A DNA stretch of 64,000 nucleotides from Phytophthora sp. 'mugwort' (Eukaryota > Oomycota > Peronosporomycetes > Peronosporales > Peronosporaceae). Both the position numbers and the translations under genes were made by a program. Below the pieces are notes generated by a model. That model ran no database searches. It was not told the DNA's origin and worked only from the letters and a program-made list of their open reading frames with translations. The stretch is from NCBI GenBank assembly GCA_033558025.1, contig JAUCEF010000010.1, forward strand, positions 955,001 to 1,019,000, in the 5' to 3' direction. Below, in pieces: positions 35,421 through 46,623 of this stretch (its first letter is position 1; every line of letters starts with the position of its first letter).

Positions 35421-36671
35421 GGTCCAGGGGGTGATCTCACAACCGCACAACGAAGTTTCGACACACTCAAACAGAAGGTGGCGGATGCTCCTATCCTCCG
35501 ACATTTCGACAGGAGCAAGGACGTTCATATCACACTGTTTGCAAACGAATGGGTGTTCAGCACCACAGTGATGCAAGAGCACCAGGGCTTGCTACACCCA
35601 GTGAGATTTTGGCCGAGTCATTAAAGACGCAGAAATAAACTACCATCCGCCCGAGAACGAAGTGTTAGCTCTTCTGCCGTTGCTGAAGTTGTGTTATACA
35701 CAGCTCGCCGGACGTACGCTTACAGTGTATACCAGGTTCTCGACACTTGACTGGGTACACCGCTCGAAGTCGTTGTTCGGTCGCGCCGTCCAATTTTCCG
35801 TGTTGCTGTCACCGTGGCACCTAAAAAGTGCAACGGGTTAAGGAGAAAGACTGTACTTTCGCCCAGCTCCTCCAGTGTACGGTATCCAGTTTCGTTGACC
35901 TTGAGGATTGATAGCACCACCAGCGAAAGGGTCTCCTAGCGTACTCATGGACCCCAACTTGCTATATGCCCGACTACCACCCGACTACCGTGGGTTCGTT
36001 GTGTTATTCGATGGATCTGCGAAACGGAGAAATATGGCGGCTATGGCAGCTGTTCATTGATTGTATGGCAATTAACTGCGAAAATAGTGATTGCTGCGAG
36101 TACTTGCCTCGACCAAACTACGGGTAACATGGCCGAGTACATGGGCATGAACAATGGGGTACTTGCCGCTCTGAATCAAGGCGCTGAAGACTTGGTAAGC
36201 GTCGGAGATTCGAGGCTCGCAATCCAACAATCCAGAGGGGTGATCGCATGCCGCAAGGAATCGCTGATGGCTTTGCTCAACTGCCATAAAGAAGTCACAG
36301 CGAGACTTCGGTCAACAGAGTATTTGCATGTGGTAAGGGAATACAATGCGGCAGCAGACTCATTGGCGGGCGAAGCGTTTGAGATGAAGGTGTCGAAAGT
36401 AGTTCTCAGCAAGGACAGGAAGGCAGAACTCTCGGGTTTGAAAAGGATGCCGGAAATGCTCTATGAGCCAGCAACGGACAGCACTGACGAAGGAAAACCA
36501 ATCTCTGGAAACTTCGTTCAACATGTGGATACTCGAATCACGCCAACTCGGAAACCTTTCGTCGATTTTGTGCGCATGGAAACCGGTGAAGTCGCGGCGG
36601 TGACTAGGCAACAGAGCAAATCACGCACTAAACGCGTACGGTTTGCTCACGAAGTGTTAATGCCTCCATAG
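35421..36671 (+). pseudogene. Inner Gypsy RNase H region
   Basis: The segment at 35455-35600 is the start of the RNase H connection (FDTLKQKVADAPILRHFDRS). A second, cleaner RNase H-like block lies in the open frame 36057-36671, with NMAEYMGMNNGVLAALNQGA (catalytic Glu) and LVSVGDSRLAIQQSRGVIAC (catalytic Asp), followed by a linker ending in RTKRVRFAHEVLMPP. Stops and shifts separate the two. Confidence 0.7.
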
Positions 36672-36949
36672 GATAGGGCAAGTGTACCAAACGAACCGAC
36701 AGGAGCACACACCGAAGATCCACAAAATACACCTAATGCTGGCGATGTGGATCCAGTGGAGTACAAGAGGAGCGTCGGCTTAGAATATCTAAGCTCAGGA
36801 GGAGGAGTTACGATGGTCCAACATGAAGGCAGTACGACGAGGCGAAGTGGAGATAATGGGGTACAAGCCGCTCGCGATGCGTGGAAACTAGCCGACAAGT
36901 TTGTCCTTACGGCAGACGGGTTGCTATATTACATAGGCCCGAGACGCCG

Positions 36950-38690
36950 TTAACCGGATGAGCAAGACGAGGACATCAAGCTGTGACTAGTAGTCCCGAC
37001 AGCCATGATACGCGAAGTAGTGCAGAACAGTCATGACTCGTTAGAAGGCGGCCACCAAGGAATAGTTAGGACATATAATCGAGTGAAGATGGACTACTAC
37101 TGGCTTGCCTGTACGCAGACGTTGAGAAGCATGTGAAATCGTGCCCCGACTGCAGCTCGAGCAAAAGCCGACCCCAGCTTCACGGGTATTCTCCCGGTAA
37201 AATCCTTGCCGGATGACCCTTTCAGATCATGTCGATGGATTTTGTCATACCGCTACCCAAGTCTCAACGAGGAAACACAGCCCTCCTGTTATTCCAGTGC
37301 TCGTTTGCGGGGTTCGTAATAGCGAACGCCATGTCGGACACGTCCGCACTAATGTCAAGCGCTTGAAGAGTGCATCTACCGAAGATTTGGTGCACCGTCT
37401 CTGATTCGTCATGATCGAGACCCTCGCTTCATGAGCGAAAGCTTCCAAGCCTTCACTGACATGATGCAATCTAGGTCGCGAGCAACGTTGAGCTACAGGC
37501 CCCAAGCTAAAGGACAACACGAACGGTCTGTGAATGTGTGTGTGATGCAGTCCGTAAAGGTGTACGCCGAGGACCCGTTACAGCAGGATGGGACGAGATT
37601 GAGAAACGACTGGTGTTCGCTATTAACAACTCTCAAGGCTCGACGCGTAAAGAGACACCGTTCTACCTAGTGCATGGATGGGATGCTCATTCAACTCTGC
37701 ATGCGATGATAGCGTCACTTCGACGAGGTTTCGGCAAACAGTCAGACGCTCTAGTCTGGCGACGAGAAGTCAACCGGCAACAAGAAATTGCCCTTGTAAT
37801 GGCCAGGGAATACCAAGCTACTGAGAAGTCTGGAAGGGCCAACGATCACAATGAAGCGTCGAGTCGCAGAGAACGCGCTGCCGTGCCGCGACAACTCGTC
37901 AACGGAGAAACCACAGATCAGGACGATGATGATCAAGCCGAGGAGACAACGAAATCTTTGTTCGATTCAGGAAGAAGAGTATGGCTGTATATGGAGCGAG
38001 TTAAGCCTGGATTGACCAAGGAGTAGCGCATCGATGGCACGGACCCCTCCGAGTGAAACGAAGAGTGGAAGAATACGCGTACGAATTGGAATTGCCTGAC
38101 CGGAGTGGTTATCGCTTTTATCCCGTGGTGCTTGTGTCGCGTCTAAAGGCAGTGAGCGAGTTTGAGGACAGACCGAAGACTCGGCTAATACAAGCAGTGA
38201 CCGAAAATTTACGCTTGGATTTTGACGAAGAACTCCTACTGGAAGACAGTTGGGAACCAGAACGACTTGCAGGGAAAGCGAAGTGAAAGCAATCCTCGCT
38301 GATCGAATGCCCATGTCTACGAGGACAGGACGACCTGTACGTGAGTTCAAGATTCAGTGGGATGGCCAGGATAAACCTACTTGAGAGCCAATATCAAACC
38401 TTTCCTGCGGTGGAATGCTCTACGACTACTTACGACAAAAGCACAGTGAACGCCGTTTGCAAATGGGCCAAGTCGCCGATGAAGACTAGACGACCTTCAT
38501 CGCCAAATTGATGAACTACACATGGGGCAATACAGCCCAAGATTGCAGACGAAAACAGCTACTCCAGCAACCACATATTGCATTTTAATTGTGAACGAAC
38601 TTTCGATATGAAAACTTACGAAGTCGAATGGACTCCGGGCGCGCCAACTACATTGCTACTACAAACTGATACCATGCGCGCCATCACCGA
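36950..38690 (+). pseudogene. Inner Gypsy integrase with C-terminal chromodomain
   Basis: From about 37010 the reading gives the H2C2 zinc-binding part (GGHQGIVRTYNRVKMDYYWL, then SCPDCSSSK), then the catalytic core (MSMDFVIPLPKSQRGNTALL with the first Asp, and FMSESFQAFTDMM with the second region). The block with the catalytic Glu is QAKGQHERSVN. From about 38041 comes the integrase C-terminus (RSGYRFYPVVLVSRLKAVSE). A chromodomain lies at about 38282-38400: VEAILADRMPM, then FKIQWDGQDKPT followed by a TGA where Trp would be expected, then EPISNLSCGG. The frames shift at least three times. Confidence 0.78.
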
Positions 38691-38699
38691 GATTTAGTC

Positions 38700-39010
38700 C
38701 TCGTCAATGAAACTTTTGGTAGTGACCACGGAAGACCCAACGGTTCCTGCGCGTTTCCAAGCCTTTACGCTTGAACCACGCAGACCAAATCTCCTTTTCA
38801 GCCAAGTCCGAACTCACTACCACATTCTGGTCGACACCACTCTCGTTCATCCCCCGAGGTACGAATAACTTGGACGAAATGGTACTTGGAACGAAAGTAG
38901 TGTTGTACAGGTGTTCACTTGGAACTTCGGCCCAACAATTACTCCTGCGGCGTGCGAAGCTCTTCGACGCCCCGGGGTCTATCAAGACTCAGAAGGGATG
39001 GGTATATCCC
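38700..39010 (-). pseudogene. Outer Gypsy protease-like region
   Basis: On the minus strand, ending at 38704, an open frame starts with LIDPGASKSFARRRSNCWAE. This matches the I-D-S-G-A-S-K-x-F-A-R-R opening of oomycete Gypsy proteases, with Pro replacing Ser next to the catalytic Asp. The rest of the frame is not recognisable. The order gag, then this segment, fits the outer element. The edge near 38700 is the right-hand junction with the inner element. Confidence 0.55.
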
Positions 39011-39151
39011 CGTACACTACGTGTAGCCGCCCAACGCTGCCCTTCTTCGATTTGAGAGTGCAAAGCCTCTCAGGGGGCTAAGTCTCCATGGTTCGCGCCA
39101 CCCGCGCACCGCTCATGAAGCTTAGAACTTCCCCAGTAGGGCGCCCCGCCC

Positions 39152-40130
39152 CTACTGGTGTCCTGTGTTCCCCTGTCCGTAGCGTCGCGGCCTTTGCCAG
39201 CGACCCTTGAGCGGATGGGCTTGGGAGGGAAACACTTTCGTTGGTCTCCCGCAGGACAGGCACGTGCCATGCCTTAGCTTACCACAGCTATAGCAGCGAA
39301 TATCATGCTGCTCGGCGAGCCAAACTTCCATGGGAACTGACCCGCTCGAAGCCCCGCGACTTGGTGTCGCAGCCCCTGGCCGCGTCGCCGCTGGCGTGCG
39401 CTCCTGGTGGTGACTGTACTCCTCTTGGAGGGCGCCTTGGATCGCCTCTTCCAGAGTGTTGGCCCGCACCCGAAATAGCTGAGTGCGGGCCGGGCCTACT
39501 TTTAGGCCGTCCATGAACACCATTACCTTGATGTGTTCATGGAGTGGGTTTCTCACGAGGGATGCGGTGAGCTCCCGCATCTTCTGGATGTACTCGTGCA
39601 GCTCAAATCTTCGTTTGTTTATATGACAGGAAGCGTGACCGCTGGCGGTACTCATAGTTCGCCGGGAGGAACGCGGCTCTAAGCTGTTCACACAGCTGAG
39701 CCCAGGATGATATACCAGGCGTTGTCGCTTCCCGCGTATACGCCCTACCCTTAGCACGCCCGCTAAGGTTGGAGAGGGCGAAAGCCACTCGGAGGAGCTC
39801 CGAAGAGATGAGAGCCGCATCCACTGCGAGCTCTACTTCTCACACCCAGAAGGGAAGAATTTCAGCTTCCTTCCCTTCATAAGGGTTTACGTTCAGCCTC
39901 AACGGCTTGGGGTAGACCGGTTTCGGTTCTGCGGCCGGAACATGCAGGTTGCTCTGAACATGTTCGATGAGCCCCCGCTTATATATGTCGAGCGCGGTCA
40001 CACATTTGACCTGCTCAGCTTGCGTTGATGACGCCAAGCTGTGCAAGGCATCCATTCCAAAGAAGCCAGTCATCTTACGAACGGACTCGAAATGTAAGTC
40101 GTTCAGATGAGGAAACTCATTCCGGTCCAT
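39152..40130 (-). pseudogene. Outer Gypsy gag with zinc knuckle
   Basis: Two minus-strand frames make up the gag. The frame 40130-39840 starts with ATG (MDRNEFPHLNDLHFESVRKM) and ends in LRLNVNPYEGKEAEILPFWV. The frame 39820-39152 continues with FLPANYEYRQRSRFLSYKQT in a neighbouring phase, LVRNPLHEHIKVMVFMDGLK, NTLEEAIQGALQEEYSHHQE and a Cys-rich knuckle, CYSCGKLRHGTC, in which the spacing after His is shortened. A single frame change separates the halves. The gag sits 70 bp inside the 5' LTR, as expected. Confidence 0.78.
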
Positions 40131-40198
40131 GTTGCTAGGGCCCAGAGGTTTCAGGTAGTAACCCGCGTAGGCGTGGACTGACTACAAGTGCTACCAAG

Positions 40199-40563
40199 TG
40201 TGACGGGGCACGCAACACCTTGCGCACAGGAAGGGTGACTTCCGGAGAGTATACAAACTCTCAGTGAACGGCAGTTCACTAGTCCCTGGCCTGTGGGACT
40301 GTAACCAAAATTAGGTAGATTTAAGATTGAATATATTTATAGCTGACCCCTTTTAATGCGTCTTATACTAACTATTAGTCACCTATAAAATACCCTAGAT
40401 GTTATCCTATTGAGTGGCTCTGAAGTCTTTGTACCATATATGTGGTACCTATACATGACGTCATTACCGTCGACGTCATAGTGATGTTTAACTACATCAC
40501 TTAGTGTACTTGGGTACACCTGCTCTGAAGATTGATTTGGCACCTTCATGTAACCCCGTTACA
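40199..40563 (-). repeat. 5' LTR of outer Gypsy element
   Basis: This is the right copy of the direct repeat. In minus orientation it ends CCGTCACA and is followed by CTTGGTAGCACTTG (plus-strand 40185-40198), where TGGTAGC is a plausible tRNA primer-binding site. The outer flank GTACC resembles GTAGC at the other end. Confidence 0.85.
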
Positions 40564-40568
40564 GTACC

Positions 40569-43160
40569 TCTACCCCCATATCACGTCGATTCTCCAAGTC
40601 ACGATCGTTACGATGCAACTCGTCCACATCAACCACCAGAAAACTCACCAATGGGAGCTTCTTGCTGTCCAGGTTTGGGCGTATTCTCAACCGACAAGCT
40701 TCATTGAGAATTCATTGAGAATCTTCTCCACGTACGACCTATACACCGTAGTTCTCCTCGTAGAACGTCACGCTTTCATGTCGATGCTCTGTTATAACAC
40801 ACGACTTCAAGTCAAGCAGCCGAAAATCTTCATTCTCGTAGCATACCCGTCCATCCTAGAAGGCGTTCCCTTCACTGACATTTGTCTTTACGATAGACTT
40901 ATCCACAAACTTGATCGTTAGACAGCCAAGGCGACGAGGTGATACACGCTCGGCTTCGGCCCGAACAACTTCTGACTGCGTCGGTTAATCTACATTGCCA
41001 TTCGTACTCGTTCGATTTGCTGTCTCGATCACGTAGCTAGCCGCTTCTATCCAAAGCATTCCAGAAAGACCTCAACTATATAATACGGAGCGTACTTTAT
41101 TCATCAACACGCCGTGCGCTTTTTAACCAGGCAGACCTCCCTAGGTGTATGGTGCGAGCGAATATCCGGATCGCCTCGCCTGCACACATCGCCTCGTATC
41201 CTGGTCCAAAACCTCAGGTCCATGGTCCGAGTGGAACGTGTTCACTAGCTTGTGGTGCTTAGCGTCAACATGACCTCGAAAGCACTTCAGCTTCTCCACA
41301 GTTTCCTCCTTCGTTTTCTGCCATACAACCACTGATATCTTGACCCCACGGCAAAAAGGTGCAAATACACTGGGGTTTCTCAGTATGCCCACGCTGGAGG
41401 ATAAACCAGCGCCATCAATACTTTAACAAAAGGCACCTTAGCCCGTCTGAGTGTCGTCTCTTGAAGGGCATTCTCTGCGTTTTCGCCATATCACAATCAA
41501 AAAGTTTTTTTCCACTTCTATATTCTTTCGTCAGCTCCAAACCCTTGACCACCTCCTTCGATGACATGTCTTTGCTCACCTGCCAATTTGTATGAGCTAG
41601 GCGATGATGCCACATCCGAATTCTTTTGGTAGGATGGGCAGAAGTCTGCAGCGCGGCAAACGTCGGCTGTGAGAGCGTAGCTTATACCGTCGTCCATAGA
41701 GATCACCCGCTCCTTCAAGTGTCTGGGCAATGTGCTTCACTCAATTTGTCAGTGTCGTCACCTCCTGGTCCTCACTAGTCCGCGCGAAAAAGCTATACTC
41801 CTTGTACAACTTTCGCTACAATAGCCGGTTGGTAGCTCCTTCATATAGAGAGCTTCCGCCGTTATACATACTTGAGCCTTAGTCTGCACATCCACGATAG
41901 CGAACTTGACCACCTCCTTCATCCGTGCTTCCCCCCTCTTGCGAGAGTTATTGAGCCACTTCATCACAGTATCGTCCACCGACGTAAGAGAAACAAATGC
42001 TTTAATGTGTCCACAAATATTGACGCGTGATCCATTATCAAACACAAACGGGATAAAGAAGCTGCTGCCTGATGCGTTTTCTATCTTCGTGCTAATTGAA
42101 GTCGTCGGCTTTTCCTATACGACTTCGATTTTTCTGCTAGTACGTCGCGTATTTTGGCCATGGATATTCAACGTCGTGTTTCACAGGCTTGCCCTACTTT
42201 CCGCCGGTCTTGTTTGGATTATAGTAGCCGTGGAGACACTCACAGGTATCGTTTTCATGTTGTGCTTTTGGCGTTTACCCTGCGACTTTCCTTGATCCTG
42301 CTTGCCGCCCTCCTGCTGGTCTTTCTTCGGATATCGAAAATCGTACGCGTAGCGTCCTAATTTCCCACAATTAAAACAATCAACCTAAGCATGTCGCCGC
42401 TTGGCTTGACTACGGCCACCACCTCTATTCTTCTTCACGAACGAAACCTCCCTCTCATCCGCCTGCGTAGACCAGAACTGCGATCCCCCATTTCCAGCCT
42501 TGTCATACCGGTTCTTACGGGCCTTGGCCTCCGTCGCCGCATTTACCTGGTTGTAATCGCCTTCAAAACTCGTGAGCTTGATTTTAACTTGCTGCAGAGA
42601 GTAGTCGTTCAAGTTGCCGTAGGTTTCGACCATACTCCCGTACTTTTCACCCAATCCAGTTAGCAAAGCAGTGATTATCTCCTTGGCTGACATTTCCTCG
42701 TGCATGAGCGTCAGTTCCTGCCGAATTGCCTTCACCCGATGAATATAGTCCTGAATTGATTCACTATCCGGATCACATTCACATTCAGCAGCTCTCTCTC
42801 TTAAACACGGCCACCGCAGACGACTTAGTCTCGAAATCACCCACCAGTGCGGCCCACTTTACTTGAGGCCTGTTTAGAAGGGCAAGCCGGGACGTCACAT
42901 CGTTCAGAGTTTCGTCAGGATATCGCTCAACAGCAGTACCTTGTTTCACCACTCCTTGTGCTTTTCTTCCTCGCCAGTGTGCCGTCCTTCTCGGGTTTTG
43001 TCTCCCATCCTTTCAGGATCTTCCAGCATTCCGAGCAAGCAGCGCCGCCTTCAGGGCTTCCTAAACGCAAGGGAGTTCTTGCCGTCAAACTTGATCAAGC
43101 GGATGGTATCAACCTTGTGACCCTCCACGATCACTATTTGGGCTCAGTACCTTCCAGAAA
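40569..43160 (-). pseudogene. Copia (Ty1-type) retrotransposon, gag to integrase
   Basis: Minus-strand fragments follow the Copia order. The gag N-terminus is at about 43125-43060 (DTIRLIKFDGKNSLAFRK). Gag continues at 42870-42385 (VGDFETKSSAVAVFKRES in one phase, then ALLTGLGEKYGSMVETYGNL) with a zinc knuckle CFNCGKLGRYAY near 42370. The protease is at 42045 (FDNGSRVNICG in place of the usual F-D-S-G active site). GAG-pre-integrase is at 41615-41480 (MWHHRLAHTNWQVSKDMSS; KTQRMPFKRRHSDG). The integrase is at 41310-41200 (KEETVEKLKCFRGHVDAKHH; FHSDHGPEVLD). The rest of pol is cut by the outer Gypsy insertion; a Copia-like tail may persist at 25196-25285. Stops and shifts are frequent and the protease Ser is Asn. 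Confidence 0.78.
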
Positions 43161-43249
43161 GTCAACGCCTTTATAGCAGAGTTAGGAAAAATATAAATAC
43201 ATATGTATCGGCCAGAATCCGTCGGTCAAACGATTCATTTGCCAATATA

Positions 43250-44830
43250 CAAAATGATCGGGAATCAGACCACCCCACTGTCCACGGTACGTTGCTTCTT
43301 GTTTTTTGTTGTCTTACCAATTGCTTGGCTGATAACATACGAGTCCCAAAGGTGGTCATTGTACTCAACGAATTGAAGATGTTCCAGGGTCAACGGAAAC
43401 ATGGCGCGGCTGCGCTCTGTGAGGACAAGACTAGCTAGTGGGGAACAGGCGCCCCACCTCATCCGAAGTCGTTGGTTGTCGCTTCTTTTTCAGCACAAGC
43501 CGATGTAGTCGGAAGTCTTATACGTCTTGCGTTTTTAAGGCAGCTGTTCAGCAAAGGATACTTTTACGTCTTCCTGCACCGCTCCGTCGACTTGTCGCTT
43601 CAAACGTTCAAAAGCGTCTTTCTCACACATTGCGAGCTTCTCCCCCCATTGATCACTTTAACTATGCCGCCTCAAATTTGGGTGAGTTCAACACCACGCT
43701 GATGGTGGTTTCTCCTGCCGGAAGGCGAGCTGTCAGGAGGTACTTCGCCGCAGGGAACAGCATAACGACACCGTCAAAAAGCGTTCTGACTTCGGCCAAG
43801 TAAGCGCGTCCTAGTTTTTGGTGTTTGCTCGCGTCTTGTTGGCCGCTGTGCTGCGCAGTTCATGCTCGTCAGTGTCACACCCAAGTCGCTTGCTGACGCT
43901 ATCAAGCTTTTTGAGGTTCACTAAAACCTCGGCGAGCGTCAGCACTTCTCTCGCCGTCGGGAAAATAGCAGCGACACTTACGTCTTAAACGTTTGCAAAC
44001 GGTTTGATTTCGAGAAAGCGTTGCACCATAGCAAACATGCTACTCCAGCGCATGGTGTTACGGCGTACGGGCATTGGGGCGTCCATGTAACCGAGGCGCG
44101 ACCGTTTTTTGGCGGTGTCAATAACGACCATCAGATCTTGGATCTTCTAGAGAAGGTTCTCGTGTGGCTGTAGGATCCTGGCCACTGCGAGCTGTAATCG
44201 ATGGCTCCAGCAACCAACCATAGGCACCCATGCGTTCTTATAAAACTTGCCGTTAACTGAGGCGTGGTCGCACACGACAAAATAAAGCCTAGGTTATAGC
44301 GCTCGAGCACAAAGTCGAAGTGCTCGACAAATGCTCACGCATCTCGTCCGCGAGTGGTGTGAATGACAGTAGGTATTTGGAGGTCTTGCTGCTGTCGGCC
44401 TTGGACGGAGTCACCGCGATCATGCCGACATAGTGCATGCCTGACTCTGTTCAAGCATCGAAAAGGAGTCCGAACGGCCGTCGTGCAATATGTCCTGAAT
44501 TCTCTCGTTTTCCACAGCGCGAATGTAGTCTTACGCGTCTTGGCACACACAGGTTGTAACGAGGTGTAGAAGCGGGTCCGCAACTTCTCACAGAACTCGT
44601 GTCGATCCATAACTATCCAGTCTAGCCAGCGGTGTGCATTCAACGCAGCTACGTCCACCTCGATGTCGACGTACTTGTCGATGGTCATCTGGAATTATTT
44701 ATGTGCGCGGTAGTCGCGAAAACATTTTGCGGTGCGTTCCTTTGACGTGCGCGGCGTGATTTGTATGCCCGCCAGTACCGTTACCCTTTGGGGTGGGGCC
44801 GCAGATTATACATTACAGTATCCCTGCCTT
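43250..44830 (-). pseudogene. Second hAT transposase, frameshifted
   Basis: The minus strand reads MTIDKYVDIEVDVAALNAHR and WLDWIVMDRHEFCEKLRTR (44688-44580). It then gives, over frame changes, KTTFALWKTREFRTYC, a histidine/cysteine-poor catalytic part, WVPMVGCWSHRLQLAVARIL (about 44240-44180) and MPVRRNTMRWSSMFAMVQRF (about 44080-44010). The dimerisation tail is MFPLTLEHLQFVEYNDHLWD (43402-43343). A decayed BED-like finger (CGPTPKGNGTG) lies near 44800. The family matches the hAT at 7.45 kb but the copies are diverged and in opposite orientation. The element is inactive. Confidence 0.75.
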
Positions 44831-45427
44831 CCTTGTAGAGTACCCTTACCAGCTCTGTCGGCTCGGGTATCGCGTCCATCGGAGCTGCGTGGTTTCTGTC
44901 GGTAATTAAGGAGTGACCGGGATAATGCGTGCGCTGCATCGCGGCGCTCGAGAACCAACCATATTTCCAGAAATAGGTGGTTCCGAGAAATATATTGTTA
45001 GGATAATTTTATCTGAAATTATTTGTCGTTCCGATTATTTGTTCTTAACTCTGCTTTAGAGCACCAGGCACTGAGAATCGGCGCAGTCAACAGCTTAGTA
45101 CGACTGGAGTGTATTGAGCGGCAGCCCGCCGGTTCCGGAATCACCGCGTTTTCTTGCTGAGATCAAGCTGCGCTGTTTTACTAACGATAGCGTCCTCGTC
45201 CCCAATTTTCTCCATGATGTCGACCATTTTCTCTTAAAGCACCTTTTCGGTAAAAACGACAATTATTTGAAAGTTTCGCAGGCATGCTATTACAGACGAA
45301 TCCCGAAGTAAGTATCTGGGTTCACACATATGATTTTACAGTACATCGAAATTTCGAAGATTATGCAGATATTAAAATATAAAGGCTCGTCACTGTAACC
45401 ACATATCGCAGTGCAGATACAGACGCA
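44831..45427. other. Gap upstream of pogo-like element
   Basis: AT-rich sequence with no recognised gene. A plus-strand frame of 65 codons at 45114-45311 is not start-supported. The left terminal repeat of the pogo element may lie here but was not identified. Confidence 0.3.
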
Positions 45428-46623
45428 ATGACAAGACATCACATGACTCTCCGCCAGAAGGCCGCCATCCAAAGAAAAGTGACCGACGACCCGCTCTTGA
45501 CGCGGGAAGAGCTTCGGCAATGGACATATAAAGAGTTCAAACTACAAACTGCCGTCAAAGCCGACCATCACACGAATTTTGCGTGACCCTTTGCTATCGA
45601 GCGCCGAAGATATCCCACCAAATCGTAAGCAGCGCAGACTCCCACGTGTGCCTGAAGCCGGCGACGCGCTATAGCGCTGGGTTCAGTCGCGCGAGAAGAA
45701 CAGTGTATGTTTGTCAGGCGGGTTCATTGTAGAGAAGGCAAGGACGATTTTTGAGTCACTGGGGCGAGAGCGCGAGCCTGAGCTACAATTGTCGTGCGGG
45801 TGGCTGGATAGATTCAAAAAGCGCCACAGCATTCGCGATTTCGTACTGCACGGCGAAGACGGGAGTGCTGACAACGAAGCTGCAGAGCAAGCAGTGCCAG
45901 AGCTGCTCGATGTGACAGACAAGAACGAGCTACACAACATCTTCAATTGCGACGAGACTGCATTCACTGGAAAGCAGGGCCAACCAGGATGGTTGCCACT
46001 GGCCGTCGTGCAGGGACTAAGAAGAAGAAGTAGCGCATCACGGTGCTCTTCTGTAGTAATGCTGATGGCAGTACAAAGTTGGAGCCATTTTTTATCGGAG
46101 AAGCAAAAAAGCTAAGATGTTTTGGTGGCAAGACACCTCAGCAAGAAGGATTTGTCTACGACAACAACACCAAGGCCTGGATGACGGCCACGTTATTCAA
46201 GAAGTGGCTTTGTCAAACAAACGAAGAGATGAGAGCTCAGAACCGCAAAATTCTTCTACTGATGGATAACGCAACTTGCCATGTCGATGACGAGTCTCTC
46301 AGCAACGTGGTCGTCCACTTTCTACTGCCCAACACTACGTCACGTCTGCAGCCAATGGACGCAGGTATCATCGCATCGACGAAGGCCCAATACAAGGAAA
46401 CGTATTGCGAAACGCGATCCAGGCGGATGAGCTGGGTCATCCCCCAAATGATGACCTGCGGCAGGGAATGGAGTGGATCAAGGAGGCGTGGCAACAGATC
46501 ACACCGACGACGATCGAGAACTGCTGGCGACATGTAAACTACGTCGCTGAGTACGCCTACGAGGATCTTCTCGTGCTTCGTATGCAAGGCTTGCAAGTGA
46601 GTGCCGACGTTGGCAGTCTGTAG
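45428..46623 (+). pseudogene. Pogo/Tigger-type transposase (CENP-B HTH and DDE_1), frameshifted
   Basis: ATG 45428 opens MTRHHMTLRQKAAIQRKVTD, the first psq-like HTH, which ends at a TGA near 45582. The CENP-B-type HTH follows in another frame from 45711 (ELQLSCGWLDRFKKRHSIRD). The DDE_1 domain has its first Asp in NIFNCDETAFTGKQG (about 45950), then a frame change near 46030 into NADGSTKLEPFFIGEAKKLR. The second Asp is in LLLMDNATCHVDDESL (about 46260) and the third in TSRLQPMDAGII (about 46350). A last frame change near 46410 gives PPNDDLRQGMEWIKEAWQQI and a stop at 46621. All three catalytic Asp residues persist but three frames are needed, so the transposase is dead. Confidence 0.85.

Larger units (their letters stand above)
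29546..38690 (+). mobile_element. Inner Gypsy retrotransposon (plus strand) nested in the outer element
   Basis: The stretch interrupts the outer element between its protease-like region and RNase H and lies in the opposite orientation. It begins with about 1.05 kb of noncoding leader (29546-30600), followed by gag, protease, RT, RNase H, integrase and a chromodomain in that order. The last recognisable protein segment (TYEVEWTPGAPTTLLLQ) ends near 38690. I could not pair an LTR at the left with one at the right, so either the 3' LTR was lost together with the outer RT, or the LTRs are too diverged to see by eye. All reading frames carry stops or shifts. Confidence 0.72.
25286..40563 (-). mobile_element. 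Outer Gypsy LTR retrotransposon (minus strand), carrying a nested insertion
   Basis: Direct repeats of about 355 bp (25286-25640) and 365 bp (40199-40563) bound the element. By eye they differ by about 14 substitutions plus a few indels. They start TGTGACGG and the right copy ends CGTTACA, giving TG..CA ends. The flanks GTAGC (25281-25285) and GTACC (40564-40568) match at four of five bases, as expected of a target-site duplication. On the minus strand the order is LTR, gag (40.13-39.15 kb), protease-like region (39.0-38.7 kb), an inserted second Gypsy element, then RNase H, integrase and chromodomain (29.5-27.15 kb), an antisense ORF, a polypurine tract and the LTR. The RT domain of this element was not found. 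The host sequence on the right is a Copia element. Confidence 0.82.

Noticed and set aside
39241..39516. Plus-strand frame of 91 codons over the outer Gypsy gag
   Set aside because: It is antisense to a recognisable gag zinc-knuckle region.
41906..42295. 129-codon plus-strand frame with hydrophobic, membrane-like segments
   Set aside because: It is antisense to the Copia gag/protease region; the hydrophobicity is a shadow effect.
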